DNA from: Clostridia bacterium
GTDB taxonomy: Bacteria; Bacillota; Clostridia; Oscillospirales; Acutalibacteraceae
Length of the DNA: 56,332 nucleotides
Direction: 5' to 3'
Assembly (NCBI GenBank): GCA_900755895.1
Contig: CAAEIG010000002.1
Coordinates: 1-56,332 of the forward strand
Part shown: positions 1 to 8,900 of the stretch, piece after piece
How positions within the stretch are numbered: the first letter of the stretch is position 1
How the letters are laid out: every line of letters starts with the position of its first letter
Program-made: the position numbers and the translations under genes
Notes under the pieces: model-generated
What the model was told of the DNA's origin: nothing
The model's database searches: none
The model's input: only the letters and a program-made list of their open reading frames with translations

Positions 1-19
1 CTTTTTCGCTGGGCAGCTC

Positions 20-176
20 TCCGGCTATGGGCCGATTCCTTCAAATGGGTCGGGGCGGCGGCCTTCTGCCTTCGGCAGGCCCGGCCTGGCCCCTGCTTCC
101 TTTTCGGCTTCGCCGGAGTTAGGGATTTTAAGGTCGCGCCTTTTTGAAAAAATGCGCCCGAAAAACTTTTTCGTTT
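20..176 (-). repeat. gene-edge structured repeat, copy 1 (short subtype)
   Basis: Read on the minus strand, it starts with the CGAAAAAGTTT-like edge near base 176, then a T-rich/A-rich hairpin flanked by GCGC arms, the constant GACCTTAA linker, a CCGGC/GCCGG-like hairpin and a GC-rich hairpin. It lacks the second hairpin present in the long subtype. Bases 1-10 repeat the same edge sequence, so another copy is probably cut off at the left end of the window. The copy lies upstream of the pflB promoter, and no gene is visible between it and base 1. Confidence 0.7.
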
Positions 177-228
177 TTTGGGTTCTTTGGCCATTTTGTA
201 AAATAGCAGGAATTCTTAATTTTTCCTG

Positions 229-257
229 TTGCATTTCTCCTCCCCATCTGGTATCAT
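229..257 (+). promoter_or_regulatory. probable sigma-A promoter of pflBA
   Basis: TTGCAT (229-234) and TATCAT (252-257) are separated by 17 bases. Transcription would start around 264, directly before the riboswitch aptamer, which supports the call. Confidence 0.6.
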
Positions 258-264
258 AGGCTCA

Positions 265-374
265 CAAGGCCCCTGCGACTGACGGGCTAATGTGGATTTA
301 CCACAGGGGAGCAGGGAGATGGCCTTTTTGCCGACCGTCTGGGCAGTGTCGCCGCGCGATACTGCCCTTTTTTT
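265..374 (+). promoter_or_regulatory. ZTP (pfl motif) riboswitch with intrinsic terminator
   Basis: P1 pairs CCCTGC (271-276) with GCAGGG (311-316). P2 pairs TGTGG (291-295) with CCACA (301-305), followed by the family's conserved GGGGAGC. A pseudoknot pairs GACGG (281-285) with CCGTC (335-339), where the known aptamers I recall use GGCG/CGCC, so pairing is kept by compensatory change. The conserved 3' block GCCGACCGTCTGGGCA ends the aptamer. Its GGGCA is also the start of a 12-bp terminator stem (341-352/356-367) followed by seven T. Ligand (ZTP/ZMP) binding should hold GGGCA in the aptamer and prevent termination, raising pflB expression when one-carbon folate or formate is short. The class is known; the assignment comes from motif recall without a covariance search. 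Confidence 0.9.
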
Positions 375-453
375 GTGGCTGGCGCCGGCACATGTGAGGA
401 ACAAGTGGATAAGTTTCGATCACTCTTTTGGTTTTCAGAAAGGATGGTACCCC

Positions 454-2688
454 ATGAAGCGGCAAGAATGGAATGGTTTTACTGGCGGACTTTGGGAAGA
501 TGAAATCGACGTCCGCAATTTTATTCAAAAGAATTACACCCCCTACGGCGGTGACGGAAGTTTTCTCTGCGGTCCCACCCAGCGGACCCAGGACGTGCGC
601 AAGAAGTTTGAAGAGCTGCTGCTGGAAGAGCACAAAAACGGCGGCGCTCTGAAGGTGGACACGGAGACCGTAATCACGGTGACCTCCTTTGGTCCCGGCT
701 ATCTGGACAAGGATAAAGACATCATCGTGGGCCTGCAGACCGACGAGCCCTTGAAGCGGGCCTGCAATCCCTTTGGCGGCATGCGCATGGTGCGGTCCGC
801 CTGCAAGGCATACGGCTATGAGGTCTCCGACAAAATCGAGCAGGAATTCCGCCTGCACAAGACCCACAACGACGGCGTATTCTCCGCCTACACTCCGGAG
901 ATCAAGGCTGCCCGTCACGTGGGACTGATCACCGGCCTGCCTGACGCTTACGGCCGCGGCCGGATCATCGGCGACTATCGCCGGGTGGCCCTCTACGGCG
1001 TGGACAGGCTCATCGAGCAGAAGAAAGCCGACAAGGTGGCGCTGGGCGATTGCGTCATGAGCTCCCCCTCCATTCGGGCGGCGGAAGAGCTTCACGACCA
1101 GATCCAGGCCCTGGAGGATATGAAGGTGATGGCCCAGATGTACGGCTTTGACATCTCCGGCCCTGCCAAAAACGCCAAGGAGGCGGTCCAGTGGCTGTAC
1201 TTTGGCTATCTTGCCTCCATCAAGGAGCAGAACGGCGCCGCCATGAGCTTGGGCCGTGTGTCCACCTTCCTGGATATCTACTTCGAGCGGGACCTGAACG
1301 CCGGTGTCCTCACCGAGGAGCAGGCCCAGGAGATCTTCGACGACTTTGTGCTGAAGCTGCGCATGGCCCGGCACCTGCGCACCCCCGAATACAACGAGCT
1401 GTTTGGCGGCGATCCCATGTGGATCACCGAATCCGTGGGCGGCATGGGCGAGGACGGCCGTCCCCTGGTGACCAAGTCCTGCTTCCGGATGCTGAACACT
1501 CTCTACAACCTGGGTCCTGCTCCCGAGCCCAACCTCACCGTGCTGTGGAGCGCCCATCTGCCGGAGAACTGGAAGCGCTTTGCCGCCAAGGTCTCCTGCG
1601 ACACCGACGCCCTCCAGTATGAGAACGACGATGTGATGCGCCCTGTCTACGGGGACGACTACGCCATTGCCTGCTGCGTGTCCGCCATGCGCGTTGGCAA
1701 GGATATGCAGTTCTTCGGCGCCCGGGCCAACCTGGCCAAGCTGGTGCTGCTGGCCATCAACGGCGGCCGGGACGAGCTCAAGGGCGACCAGGTGGGCCCC
1801 AAGATGCCCGTCTGGAACGAGGAGTACCTGGACTATGACGCCCTTATCGAGCGGATCGACTTCTACCGTCCCTGGCTGGCAAAGACCTACGTCAACGCCA
1901 TGAACATCATCCACTATATGCACGACAAGTACGCTTATGAGAAGAGCCAGATGGCCCTTCACGACTCCACTGTCCGGCGGCTGATGGCCTTCGGCATTGC
2001 AGGCATGAGCTGCATGGCCGACTCCCTCTCTGCGGTGAAGTACGCCAAGGTCAAGTGCCTCCGGGACCCCGAGACCGGCCTGGTCACCGACTTTGAGATT
2101 GAGGGGGACTTCCCCAAGTTTGGCAACAACGACGACCGGGTGGACCAGATCGCCTGTGAGCAGGCTGAGAAGTTCTACCACGCCCTGTGCCAGTATTCTC
2201 TCTACCGTCAGGCCAAGCACACCCTGTCCATCCTGACCATCACCTCCAACGTGATGTACGGCAAGAAGACCGGCAACACTCCCGATGGCCGCAAGCACGG
2301 CGAGCCCCTGGCCCCCGGCGCCAACCCCATGTCCGGACGGGACACCTCCGGCGCTCTGGCCTCCCTCAACAGCGTGGCCAAGCTCAGCTATGACTACTGC
2401 CGTGACGGCATCTCCAACACCTTCTCCATCACCCCCCAGGCTCTGGGAAAGACCGAGACCGAACGGGTGGACAACCTGGTGAGCATCCTCACCGGCTACT
2501 TTGCCCAGAGCGCCCATCACCTGAACGTCAACGTCCTGAACCGGGAGACCCTGATGGACGCCTACGAGCATCCCGAGAAGTACCCCAGCCTGACCATTCG
2601 AGTGTCCGGGTACGCTGTGAACTTCTACAAGCTCTCCCGGGAACAGCAGCGGGAGGTCATTTCCCGGACCTTCCACGTGTCCCTGTAA
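454..2688 (+). CDS. pflB: formate C-acetyltransferase (pyruvate formate-lyase)
   Basis: This cytoplasmic glycyl-radical enzyme converts pyruvate and CoA to acetyl-CoA and formate, a central step of anaerobic fermentation. At 744 residues it has normal family length. The adjacent catalytic cysteines are C407-C408 in the stretch IACCVSAMRVGKDMQFFGAR, and the C-terminal radical site is G719 in RVSGYAV. The start at 454 is chosen because AGAAAGGA precedes it; a longer frame back to 292 would run through the riboswitch and terminator. It is followed after four bases by its activase gene. Regulation by the upstream ZTP riboswitch fits a formate/one-carbon supply role. Confidence 0.97.
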   Translation: MKRQEWNGFTGGLWEDEIDVRNFIQKNYTPYGGDGSFLCGPTQRTQDVRKKFEELLLEEHKNGGALKVDTETVITVTSFGPGYLDKDKDIIVGLQTDEPLKRACNPFGGMRMVRSACKAYGYEVSDKIEQEFRLHKTHNDGVFSAYTPEIKAARHVGLITGLPDAYGRGRIIGDYRRVALYGVDRLIEQKKADKVALGDCVMSSPSIRAAEELHDQIQALEDMKVMAQMYGFDISGPAKNAKEAVQWLYFGYLASIKEQNGAAMSLGRVSTFLDIYFERDLNAGVLTEEQAQEIFDDFVLKLRMARHLRTPEYNELFGGDPMWITESVGGMGEDGRPLVTKSCFRMLNTLYNLGPAPEPNLTVLWSAHLPENWKRFAAKVSCDTDALQYENDDVMRPVYGDDYAIACCVSAMRVGKDMQFFGARANLAKLVLLAINGGRDELKGDQVGPKMPVWNEEYLDYDALIERIDFYRPWLAKTYVNAMNIIHYMHDKYAYEKSQMALHDSTVRRLMAFGIAGMSCMADSLSAVKYAKVKCLRDPETGLVTDFEIEGDFPKFGNNDDRVDQIACEQAEKFYHALCQYSLYRQAKHTLSILTITSNVMYGKKTGNTPDGRKHGEPLAPGANPMSGRDTSGALASLNSVAKLSYDYCRDGISNTFSITPQALGKTETERVDNLVSILTGYFAQSAHHLNVNVLNRETLMDAYEHPEKYPSLTIRVSGYAVNFYKLSREQQREVISRTFHVSL

Positions 2689-2692
2689 CGCC

Positions 2693-3406
2693 ATGAAAGG
2701 AAGAGTCCATTCCATCCAATCCCTGGGGGCGGTGGACGGCCCCGGGGTCCGGTATGTGGTATTTTTGCAGGGGTGTCCTCTCCGGTGCGCCTACTGCCAC
2801 AACCCCGACACCTGGGACTTTGCCGGAGGAACCGAACGGGAAGCCGCCGAGCTGGTGAAGGAGATCTGCCGCTTCAAGCCCTATTTTGGCACAAAGGGCG
2901 GAGTTACCGTCTCCGGCGGAGAGCCCTTGCAGCAGGCCGCCTTTGTGGAGGAGCTGTTTTGCCTGCTCCATAAGGAGGGCATCCACACCGCCCTGGACAC
3001 CTCAGGCGTGGGGGACCTGACCGCCGCCCACCGGGTGCTGGAGCACACGGACCTGGTGCTGGGGGATTTGAAATTCGCCACCCCAGAGGAGTACAAAACC
3101 CATTGCCGGGCGGACATGGAAAAGATCCTGGCCTTTTACCGGCTGACCGCAGAACTTGGTGTGCCCCTGTGGGTCCGCCACGTGGTGGTGCCGGGGCTAA
3201 ACGACACCCTGGAAGACATGGGCAAGATCAAAGCCCTGGCGGCCTCCTTCCCCAACCTGGAGAAGATCGAATGGCTGCCCTTCCACAATCTGTGCCTGGA
3301 AAAATACCAAGCTATGGGGATCCCCTTCCCCCTGGAAGGCACGGAGAACATGGACGACCAGCACTTGGAAGAACTGGCACAAAATCTAAACGCCGAAGGC
3401 ACTTAA
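2693..3406 (+). CDS. pflA: pyruvate formate-lyase-activating enzyme (radical SAM)
   Basis: This is the radical SAM enzyme that uses a [4Fe-4S] cluster and S-adenosylmethionine to install the glycyl radical on PflB. The cluster motif CPLRCAYC supplies C28, C32 and C35, and the SAM-binding GGE motif appears in VTVSGGEPL. The length of 237 residues is typical. The start codon lies four bases after the pflB stop with no good ribosome binding site, so translation is probably coupled to pflB. The pair is transcribed from the riboswitch-controlled promoter and ends in a structured repeat followed by a terminator. Confidence 0.96.
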   Translation: MKGRVHSIQSLGAVDGPGVRYVVFLQGCPLRCAYCHNPDTWDFAGGTEREAAELVKEICRFKPYFGTKGGVTVSGGEPLQQAAFVEELFCLLHKEGIHTALDTSGVGDLTAAHRVLEHTDLVLGDLKFATPEEYKTHCRADMEKILAFYRLTAELGVPLWVRHVVVPGLNDTLEDMGKIKALAASFPNLEKIEWLPFHNLCLEKYQAMGIPFPLEGTENMDDQHLEELAQNLNAEGT

Positions 3407-3532
3407 AAGTTTCGCCAGCCTTTTCAAAGGCTGCAGGGTGTGGGGCAGAGCCCCACGGCCTTAACCGGCGCAAGCCGTCAAGCAAACAAGTGAGCAGGGC
3501 GCACGCGCCGCAGGCGATAGCCCTGGGAGCGT
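3404..3532 (+). repeat. gene-edge structured repeat, copy 2 (long subtype)
   Basis: The edge overlaps the pflA stop codon. Hairpin arms in order are AGCCTTT/AAAGGCT, GTGGGGC/GCCCCAC, CGGC/GCCG and GAGCAGGGC/GCCCTGGGAGC, the last with GATAG before its 3' arm. It lies between the pflA stop and the terminator at 3571. Confidence 0.85.
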
Positions 3533-3570
3533 TCCTGCCCCAGGAACCTCCCTCAACAAAAGCAACTCAA

Positions 3571-3597
3571 AAGACCCGGACCCTCCGGGTCTTTTTC
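3571..3597 (+). terminator. intrinsic terminator of pflBA
   Basis: The arms AAGACCCGGA and TCCGGGTCTT (3571-3580/3584-3593) form a stem with a CCC loop, and the 3' arm runs into a T tract. The preceding A-run may let it work in both directions. Confidence 0.85.
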
Positions 3598-3609
3598 TTT
3601 GCCCTCCTC

Positions 3610-3638
3610 TTTCCGCCGGCTGTGTTTTGGGGTATAAT
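3610..3638 (+). promoter_or_regulatory. possible promoter of the asparaginase gene
   Basis: A perfect TATAAT (3633-3638) lies 17 bases after a weak -35 (TTTCCG, 3610-3615). It sits just after the pflBA terminator. The transcript would carry repeat copy 3 in its 5' untranslated region. Confidence 0.5.
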
Positions 3639-3663
3639 AGTCCGAAGAACTGGGACTTCCCCC

Positions 3664-3808
3664 CCAGGGCACGCCCGGGCCTATGCTCTTTGCGCCGTGC
3701 GGCTCGGGGCGCGGATTTTTTCCGGCTGCGCCGAGCAAGGTCGTGGAGCTCCGCTCCACACCTGCCAGCTTTTTTAAAAAAAAGCTGGGCAAAAAACTTT
3801 TTGTTTTG
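3664..3808 (-). repeat. gene-edge structured repeat, copy 3 (long subtype)
   Basis: Read on the minus strand, the arms are CCAGCTTTTTT/AAAAAAGCTGG, GTGGAGC/GCTCCAC and CGGC/GCCG, followed by a GC-rich hairpin. It faces copy 2. Unusually, its outer edge meets the start rather than the stop of a gene, directly before the asparaginase ribosome binding site. Confidence 0.8.
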
Positions 3809-3820
3809 GAGTACCTCTCT

Positions 3821-4798
3821 ATGAAGCATATTTTACTCATTGCCACCGGCGGCACCATCGCCTCTCGGAAAACCAATCAGGGCCTGACGCCTCAGCTCAC
3901 CCCGGAAGAGCTGCTCCGCTATGTCCCCGATGCCGCCGCTCTTTGCTCTATCGACACGGTCCAGCCCATCAATCTGGATTCCACCAATATTCGTCCGGAA
4001 CATTGGCTGTTGCTCTCCCGACTCATTGAGGAGCAGTATGACCATTACGACGGCTTTGTGATCTGCCACGGCACGGACACTCTGGCTTACACGGCCTCTG
4101 CCCTCTCCTATCTGATTCAGCACACGAAAAAACCCATTGTGCTCACCGGCGCCCAGCGCTCCATTGACGAGGATACCACCGACGCCAAAACCAACCTGAT
4201 GGACAGCATCCGCTTTGCCTGCTCCGGAGAGAGCGGCGTTTGTATTGTCTTTGGCAGCCATGTCATCGCAGGGACCCGGGCAAGAAAATCCCGCACCAAA
4301 AGCTACAACGCCTTCACCAGCCTCAACTTTCCCGACCTGGCCTCGGTCCACGACAGCCGGGTGGTCCGGTACATCCCCTGGACCGAATCCGGGGAGCCCC
4401 GCTTTTATCACAAGCTGAACACCCGGGTGTTCCTCTTAAAGCTCACCCCGGGCATGGCCCCCGCCGCTTTTGCCGCCGCCGGACAGCTGTGCGACGGCCT
4501 GATTATTGAAAGCTATGGTATGGGGGGCATCCCCGACCTGTACCTGGAAGAGCTGGACCAGCTGATCCGCCAGGGAAAGACCGTCATCATGGCCACCCAG
4601 GTCCCCCAAGAGGGGAGTGATCTCTCCGTCTATCAGGTGGGGCACCGGGTGAAGGAGCGCTACCGGCTCCTTGAAACCTACGACATGACCTTGGAGGCCA
4701 CTGTAACCAAGCTCATGTGGGTGCTGGGCCAAACCAGCGATCCCCAGGAGATCCGGCGGCTGTTCTGTGAAACTGTCAACTACGACCTGCTGTTTTAA
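3821..4798 (+). CDS. ansA: type I (cytoplasmic) L-asparaginase
   Basis: It hydrolyses asparagine to aspartate and ammonia. The N-terminal TGGTIAS motif carries the nucleophilic threonine (T12), and the second active-site motif CHGTDT (residues 82-87) is intact; a conserved lysine lies in TTDAKTN. There is no signal peptide, and the length of 325 residues fits the cytoplasmic type I form. The start at 3821 follows TGGAG. It is separated from pflA by a terminator and two facing repeats, so it is probably transcribed separately. proC follows 73 bases downstream and may be cotranscribed, linking the gene to amino-acid metabolism. Confidence 0.93.
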   Translation: MKHILLIATGGTIASRKTNQGLTPQLTPEELLRYVPDAAALCSIDTVQPINLDSTNIRPEHWLLLSRLIEEQYDHYDGFVICHGTDTLAYTASALSYLIQHTKKPIVLTGAQRSIDEDTTDAKTNLMDSIRFACSGESGVCIVFGSHVIAGTRARKSRTKSYNAFTSLNFPDLASVHDSRVVRYIPWTESGEPRFYHKLNTRVFLLKLTPGMAPAAFAAAGQLCDGLIIESYGMGGIPDLYLEELDQLIRQGKTVIMATQVPQEGSDLSVYQVGHRVKERYRLLETYDMTLEATVTKLMWVLGQTSDPQEIRRLFCETVNYDLLF

Positions 4799-4871
4799 CT
4801 GAACTTTCACCTCGGAGCTAGTCCCCGAGGACACTTAGAAATCAAATGATTTTGGAAAGGTGATGTTTCCC

Positions 4872-5663
4872 ATGACAGACAAAACCATCGGCTTTATCGG
4901 CTTCGGCAACATGGCCCAGGCCATGGCCCAAGGATTCCTCCGGGGCGGAGTGCCGGGGACGTCCATCTGTGCCTGCGCCAAGCACTGGGACAAACTCCAG
5001 CGCACCGCTGGAGAACTGGGGGTGGTCCCCTGCCAGGACAGCCTGGAGGTGCTGGAACGCTCCGACCTGCTGGTTCTGGCGGTAAAACCCTACCTCATTG
5101 AGGAAGTGCTCTCCCCCCTTCGGGACAAGCTGGAGGGCAAAGTGGTGATCTCCGTGGCTCTGGGCTGGCTGTTCGACCGGTTTGAACAAGCTCTGCCCGC
5201 CGGCATCCACCACCTGAGCATCATGCCCAACACCCCTGTGGCCATCGGCGAAGGCGTGGTGCTGCTGGAGGAAACCCACTCCCTCTCCCAGGAGGAGTTC
5301 ACCCAGACTGGGGAGCTGCTGGCTTTGCTGGGCACGGTGGAGACAGTCACCGCGGCTCAGATGGGCATTGCTGGAACCCTCAGCGGCTGCGGTCCCGCCT
5401 ATGCCGCCATGTTCCTGGAGGCCTTGGGCGATGCCGGCGTGCTCCACGGCCTGCCCCGGGAGGTGTCCTACCGCTTGGCAGCTCAGATGCTGGCAGGCAC
5501 CGGCAAGCTTCACCTGGCCACGGGCCGTCACCCCGGCGCCATGAAGGACGCCGTCTGCTCCCCTGGAGGCTCCACCATCCGTGGGGTGGATGCCTTGGAG
5601 CGCCATGCTTTCCGCTCCAGCGTCATAGATGCCATCACCGCTGCTGTGGGCAAAGAGCACTGA
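4872..5663 (+). CDS. proC: pyrroline-5-carboxylate reductase
   Basis: It catalyses the last step of proline synthesis, NAD(P)H-dependent reduction of pyrroline-5-carboxylate. The Rossmann motif GFGNMA (residues 10-15) and the C-terminal signature SPGGSTIRGVDALE are present; LSGCGPAY is typical of the family. I chose the ATG at 4872 because GGAAAGG at 4854-4860 is well placed; the GTG at 4860 and ATG at 4863 overlap or touch that site. The first two pathway genes, proB and proA, lie about 42 kb away on the other strand. A 6-bp hairpin (4810-4830) precedes the gene without a T tract. Confidence 0.95.
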   Translation: MTDKTIGFIGFGNMAQAMAQGFLRGGVPGTSICACAKHWDKLQRTAGELGVVPCQDSLEVLERSDLLVLAVKPYLIEEVLSPLRDKLEGKVVISVALGWLFDRFEQALPAGIHHLSIMPNTPVAIGEGVVLLEETHSLSQEEFTQTGELLALLGTVETVTAAQMGIAGTLSGCGPAYAAMFLEALGDAGVLHGLPREVSYRLAAQMLAGTGKLHLATGRHPGAMKDAVCSPGGSTIRGVDALERHAFRSSVIDAITAAVGKEH

Positions 5664-5699
5664 GGCCGCTCCCTCCTGGAACCACGTCCATTTTTCTAA

Positions 5700-5757
5700 A
5701 AAAAGGGTTTGCCCAAGTAGCTCATCTTAACAGGGAAACCCTATCGCCCTCTATGGG
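5700..5757 (-). terminator. second terminator-like hairpin on the minus strand
   Basis: On the minus strand AGGGTTTCCC pairs with GGGCAAACCCT, followed by seven T. It lies about 190 bases beyond the stop of the GGDEF-EAL gene, behind a first terminator. Confidence 0.5.
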
Positions 5758-5779
5758 CATTACCCAGAACAAATAAAAC

Positions 5780-5820
5780 AGCCGTAAGTCATCGCTTTTG
5801 ATGGCTTACGGCTATTTTTA
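5780..5820. terminator. bidirectional terminator between proC and the GGDEF-EAL gene
   Basis: A 14-position stem (5780-5793/5800-5813, arms beginning AGCCGTAAG and ending CTTACGGCT) is flanked by A-rich and T-rich sequence, so it can serve both converging genes. Bases 5821-5946 hold no gene I can support. Confidence 0.8.
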
Positions 5821-5946
5821 CTATGGGTTCACTCGCTAAAGTATACGAAGCCCAGGGACAATCCACACACGATTGGGCTTCCCCATGGATTGTGTTTCGA
5901 GTGCAGCTCCTTTCCTCTTACGCTGCCCATGCCATGGTCCGGGCCG

Positions 5947-8900
5947 TCAACTTTCAGTATCGCTTTGACTGAACAGCTCGTACACATCATGGATCTCCAT
6001 AGGTTTGTGGTAATAGTATCCTTGAATGGTGTGACAGCCGGTCTGAACGGCAAGTTTATTTTCGCATTTATTTTCGACGCCTTCTATGCAAATTTTCTTT
6101 CCAAATTGGCGGAATGCATAGACCATGCCGTCGATGAGATCGGTTTTCTCCTGGGATTCTGTGGCCTCCACAATGAGAGAACGATCCATTTTGATGATGC
6201 TGAAGGGATATTGCAGCAGCATCCGCAAGGAGGAGTAGCCACTGCCAAAATCATCCAGTGCGACTCGAATGCCAAGCTGCTGGCATTGATTTAAATAAGT
6301 TTTCAGCTCATCCGACTGCTCATCCAGACAGCTCTCCGTCAATTCCGCCACCACGCCATCCCCGGGGAGATGGTACTTTTCCAATGTTTCCTTCATAAAT
6401 GGAATTAGCTGTGGATCTGAGAGCTGCTGCAGGCTGACATTAAAACTCAAGTACAGCTTTGGATAAAAGCTTCTTAGCCGAACGCAGGTGCGCACGGTCT
6501 CCTCAAATACCCAGCGCCCCACCGCGCAGATCAGATGGCTCTGCTCCAAAATGGGAACAAACACCGTGGGAGAAATATCCTTTCCCTGATAACTCCAGCG
6601 AAGCAGCAATTCTCCGCCCACGATCGTACCATTTTGGGCCGACACCACTGGCTGTACAACCACACGGAAATTGGCCATATCATTCTTCACATCATGCCCA
6701 AGGGCCAGTGTCATATTGGCAGTGTATTGCAGGCGATCCAAATCCTCCAGAGCGTATGTAATATAATTTTGTCCCACAGATTGCTTTGCCAAACGGATCA
6801 AGTCTATCAAACTGGAAATCAGGTTGCCTGTATGAAGTCCTGGAGCAGGATACTCTATGGTGGCAAAGGAGCACGGATTGGTGGGATGGATGCCATTCTC
6901 CACAAAGTACTCCTCAACAACCCTGCGAATCTCATGCACCAGTGACTCTTGGGATTCATTGAGACAATATGGTTTGACTATGGCCATAAACCGGACGCCG
7001 TCCAGGCGGAAAAAGGACATTTTCCAGCTGAACCGCTCCATCAGCAGATTGGAAAACTGTTTGAGCAGGTGGTCGCCGTATGCACGGCCTCTCGTTCGAT
7101 TTAACTCTGTAAATCCATTCAATGAAAAGCCAATAATCAGAGTTTGTTCCTTGCGGCTTTCTATTTCTTGAATATGCTGAATGGCCGCATGCTCCCGCGG
7201 GAAACTGGTGATGGGATCAATCACCAGTTCGATATCCTGATGAGTGATTCGTCCGGCAATAAAGGAAGGTCTTGTCTTTCCCTCTTCCCAGATCATAACA
7301 GCAAAACAGCGGACCAACAGATTATTCCCATAGACATCCTTGATGCGGTACTTCGTATCGTGAATCTGGCGTTTTTCCTGGATCATTCTCGCAAAATCGT
7401 TTAAAAACAGCTCCCGATATTCTTGTTCCGTAATCCGATTCGCCCAGTGATGCACAAGATCCGAAACCAGATTGCTTTCAAATCCGAAGTCCTCTTTCAT
7501 GTTATCGGAAATGTAGTACAAATCCTTTTTTAGATCTCCCATATAGAAGTAACAGGAGCTGTTATCCTCTGTCATCGCTCTGATGACTGCCCACATGTCG
7601 TGGTATGCCGTTCCCAAAAACGCCTGAAGATTGTCCGGCATACTGCTGGGCTGACCGTCGGGGGACAGGGCCGCGAGGGTGCGCAACTTGGAAATACGAC
7701 GATCCGCCGCGGGATGTTGCTCATAATAGTCCTGCTTATCTTCATACATGGACTGGTCTGCGTACTGAATCAGTGCTTCCAAATCCAAGGGAGCCTTGTC
7801 AGACCAGGCATATCCAACCGCAATATGGTATTCCGCTTTTTTAATGACCTGTTTGAGCAACAGCACGGAACGTATAAAGAGATCATTGGGACAATCCAGA
7901 CACAACACAACAAATTCGTCGCCGCCTGTACGGAATATGTGTTCCGTACCCATGACTTGGCCAATCATCTGATAGCATTGCCGAATCAATTGATCGCCGG
8001 CCTCATGGCCTTTGCTGTCATTCACCTGCTTCAAACCGGTGACATCACAGTAAATGACCCCTAAGCTCGACAGCGCATCGGTGGTGTAATATCGTTCTAG
8101 GGCATGGCGGTTCCATGCCCCTGTCAGGGGGTCGTGATAGCTGAGTCGATTGAGCTCCAGCAACAGATCTCGCCGCTTGAGAAAGGTGAAGATAAAATAG
8201 CCAACCACGCGAATGAAGGTTGTGATGAGGGGAACCATGCCAGGGTCAGGATTATCCACCCCAAAAAAGCCGATCTGCTTGTCCTCATTTTTAATGACTC
8301 CCAAAGCAAGGGACTTGATGCCCTGGGGCTTGAGAAGTGCATAGGTGGAAGGATACGCTGTACGCATCTCTTCAATATCCGAAAAGACAATGGTTGGCGA
8401 ATCTTGAAACAACGCAATCCACCAGGAAACATCCGAAGCTGGAATCGTTTTCAAGATCTCAATTTGAGGAACCACACCCTCGGCACACCATTCGTAGGTG
8501 TTGTGAGCGTAGTTGCCGTCCAGCTCGAAAATATAGGCTCTGTCACAGGAGAAAGTTTTACCCAAAAAAGACAGTAATCTGTTGACAGATTCTTCGGGAA
8601 CGGTTGTGGAGAATATAAACTGGAGACATTGGCTCAAAACATTTTCCAAACGGGCATAGTAGTACGGCGTTTGGCATGCTAAATCTGCGCTGGCATCAAG
8701 TGCAAACTCTACACGATAACGCTTTCCGTCATGCTCCAACATGGTATCCTTGATAAGAAACCGCTTGTCCAACACGGGATTGTAATGAACCCACGATTCA
8801 AAATATCCTGGCTTGAGCTTGTGATTATTACAAAATGAGCACTTGCTCTTGCTGTTCTGAAGCACACAATGGCACTTTTTCCCTTGATATTTCTGGTCGT

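Noticed and set aside
298..2715. An 805-codon open frame on the minus strand opposite pflB
   Set aside because: It is an antisense shadow of a high-GC gene; the plus strand encodes an unmistakable pyruvate formate-lyase.
3404..3570. The repeat hairpins as ordinary intrinsic terminators
   Set aside because: In the gene-sense direction no stem is followed directly by a T tract; separate terminators lie beyond several copies.
5829..6053. Short frames in the AT-rich stretch after the GGDEF-EAL gene
   Set aside because: The minus-strand frame overlaps the end of the large gene and has no ribosome binding site; I considered a mobile-element remnant but could not support it.
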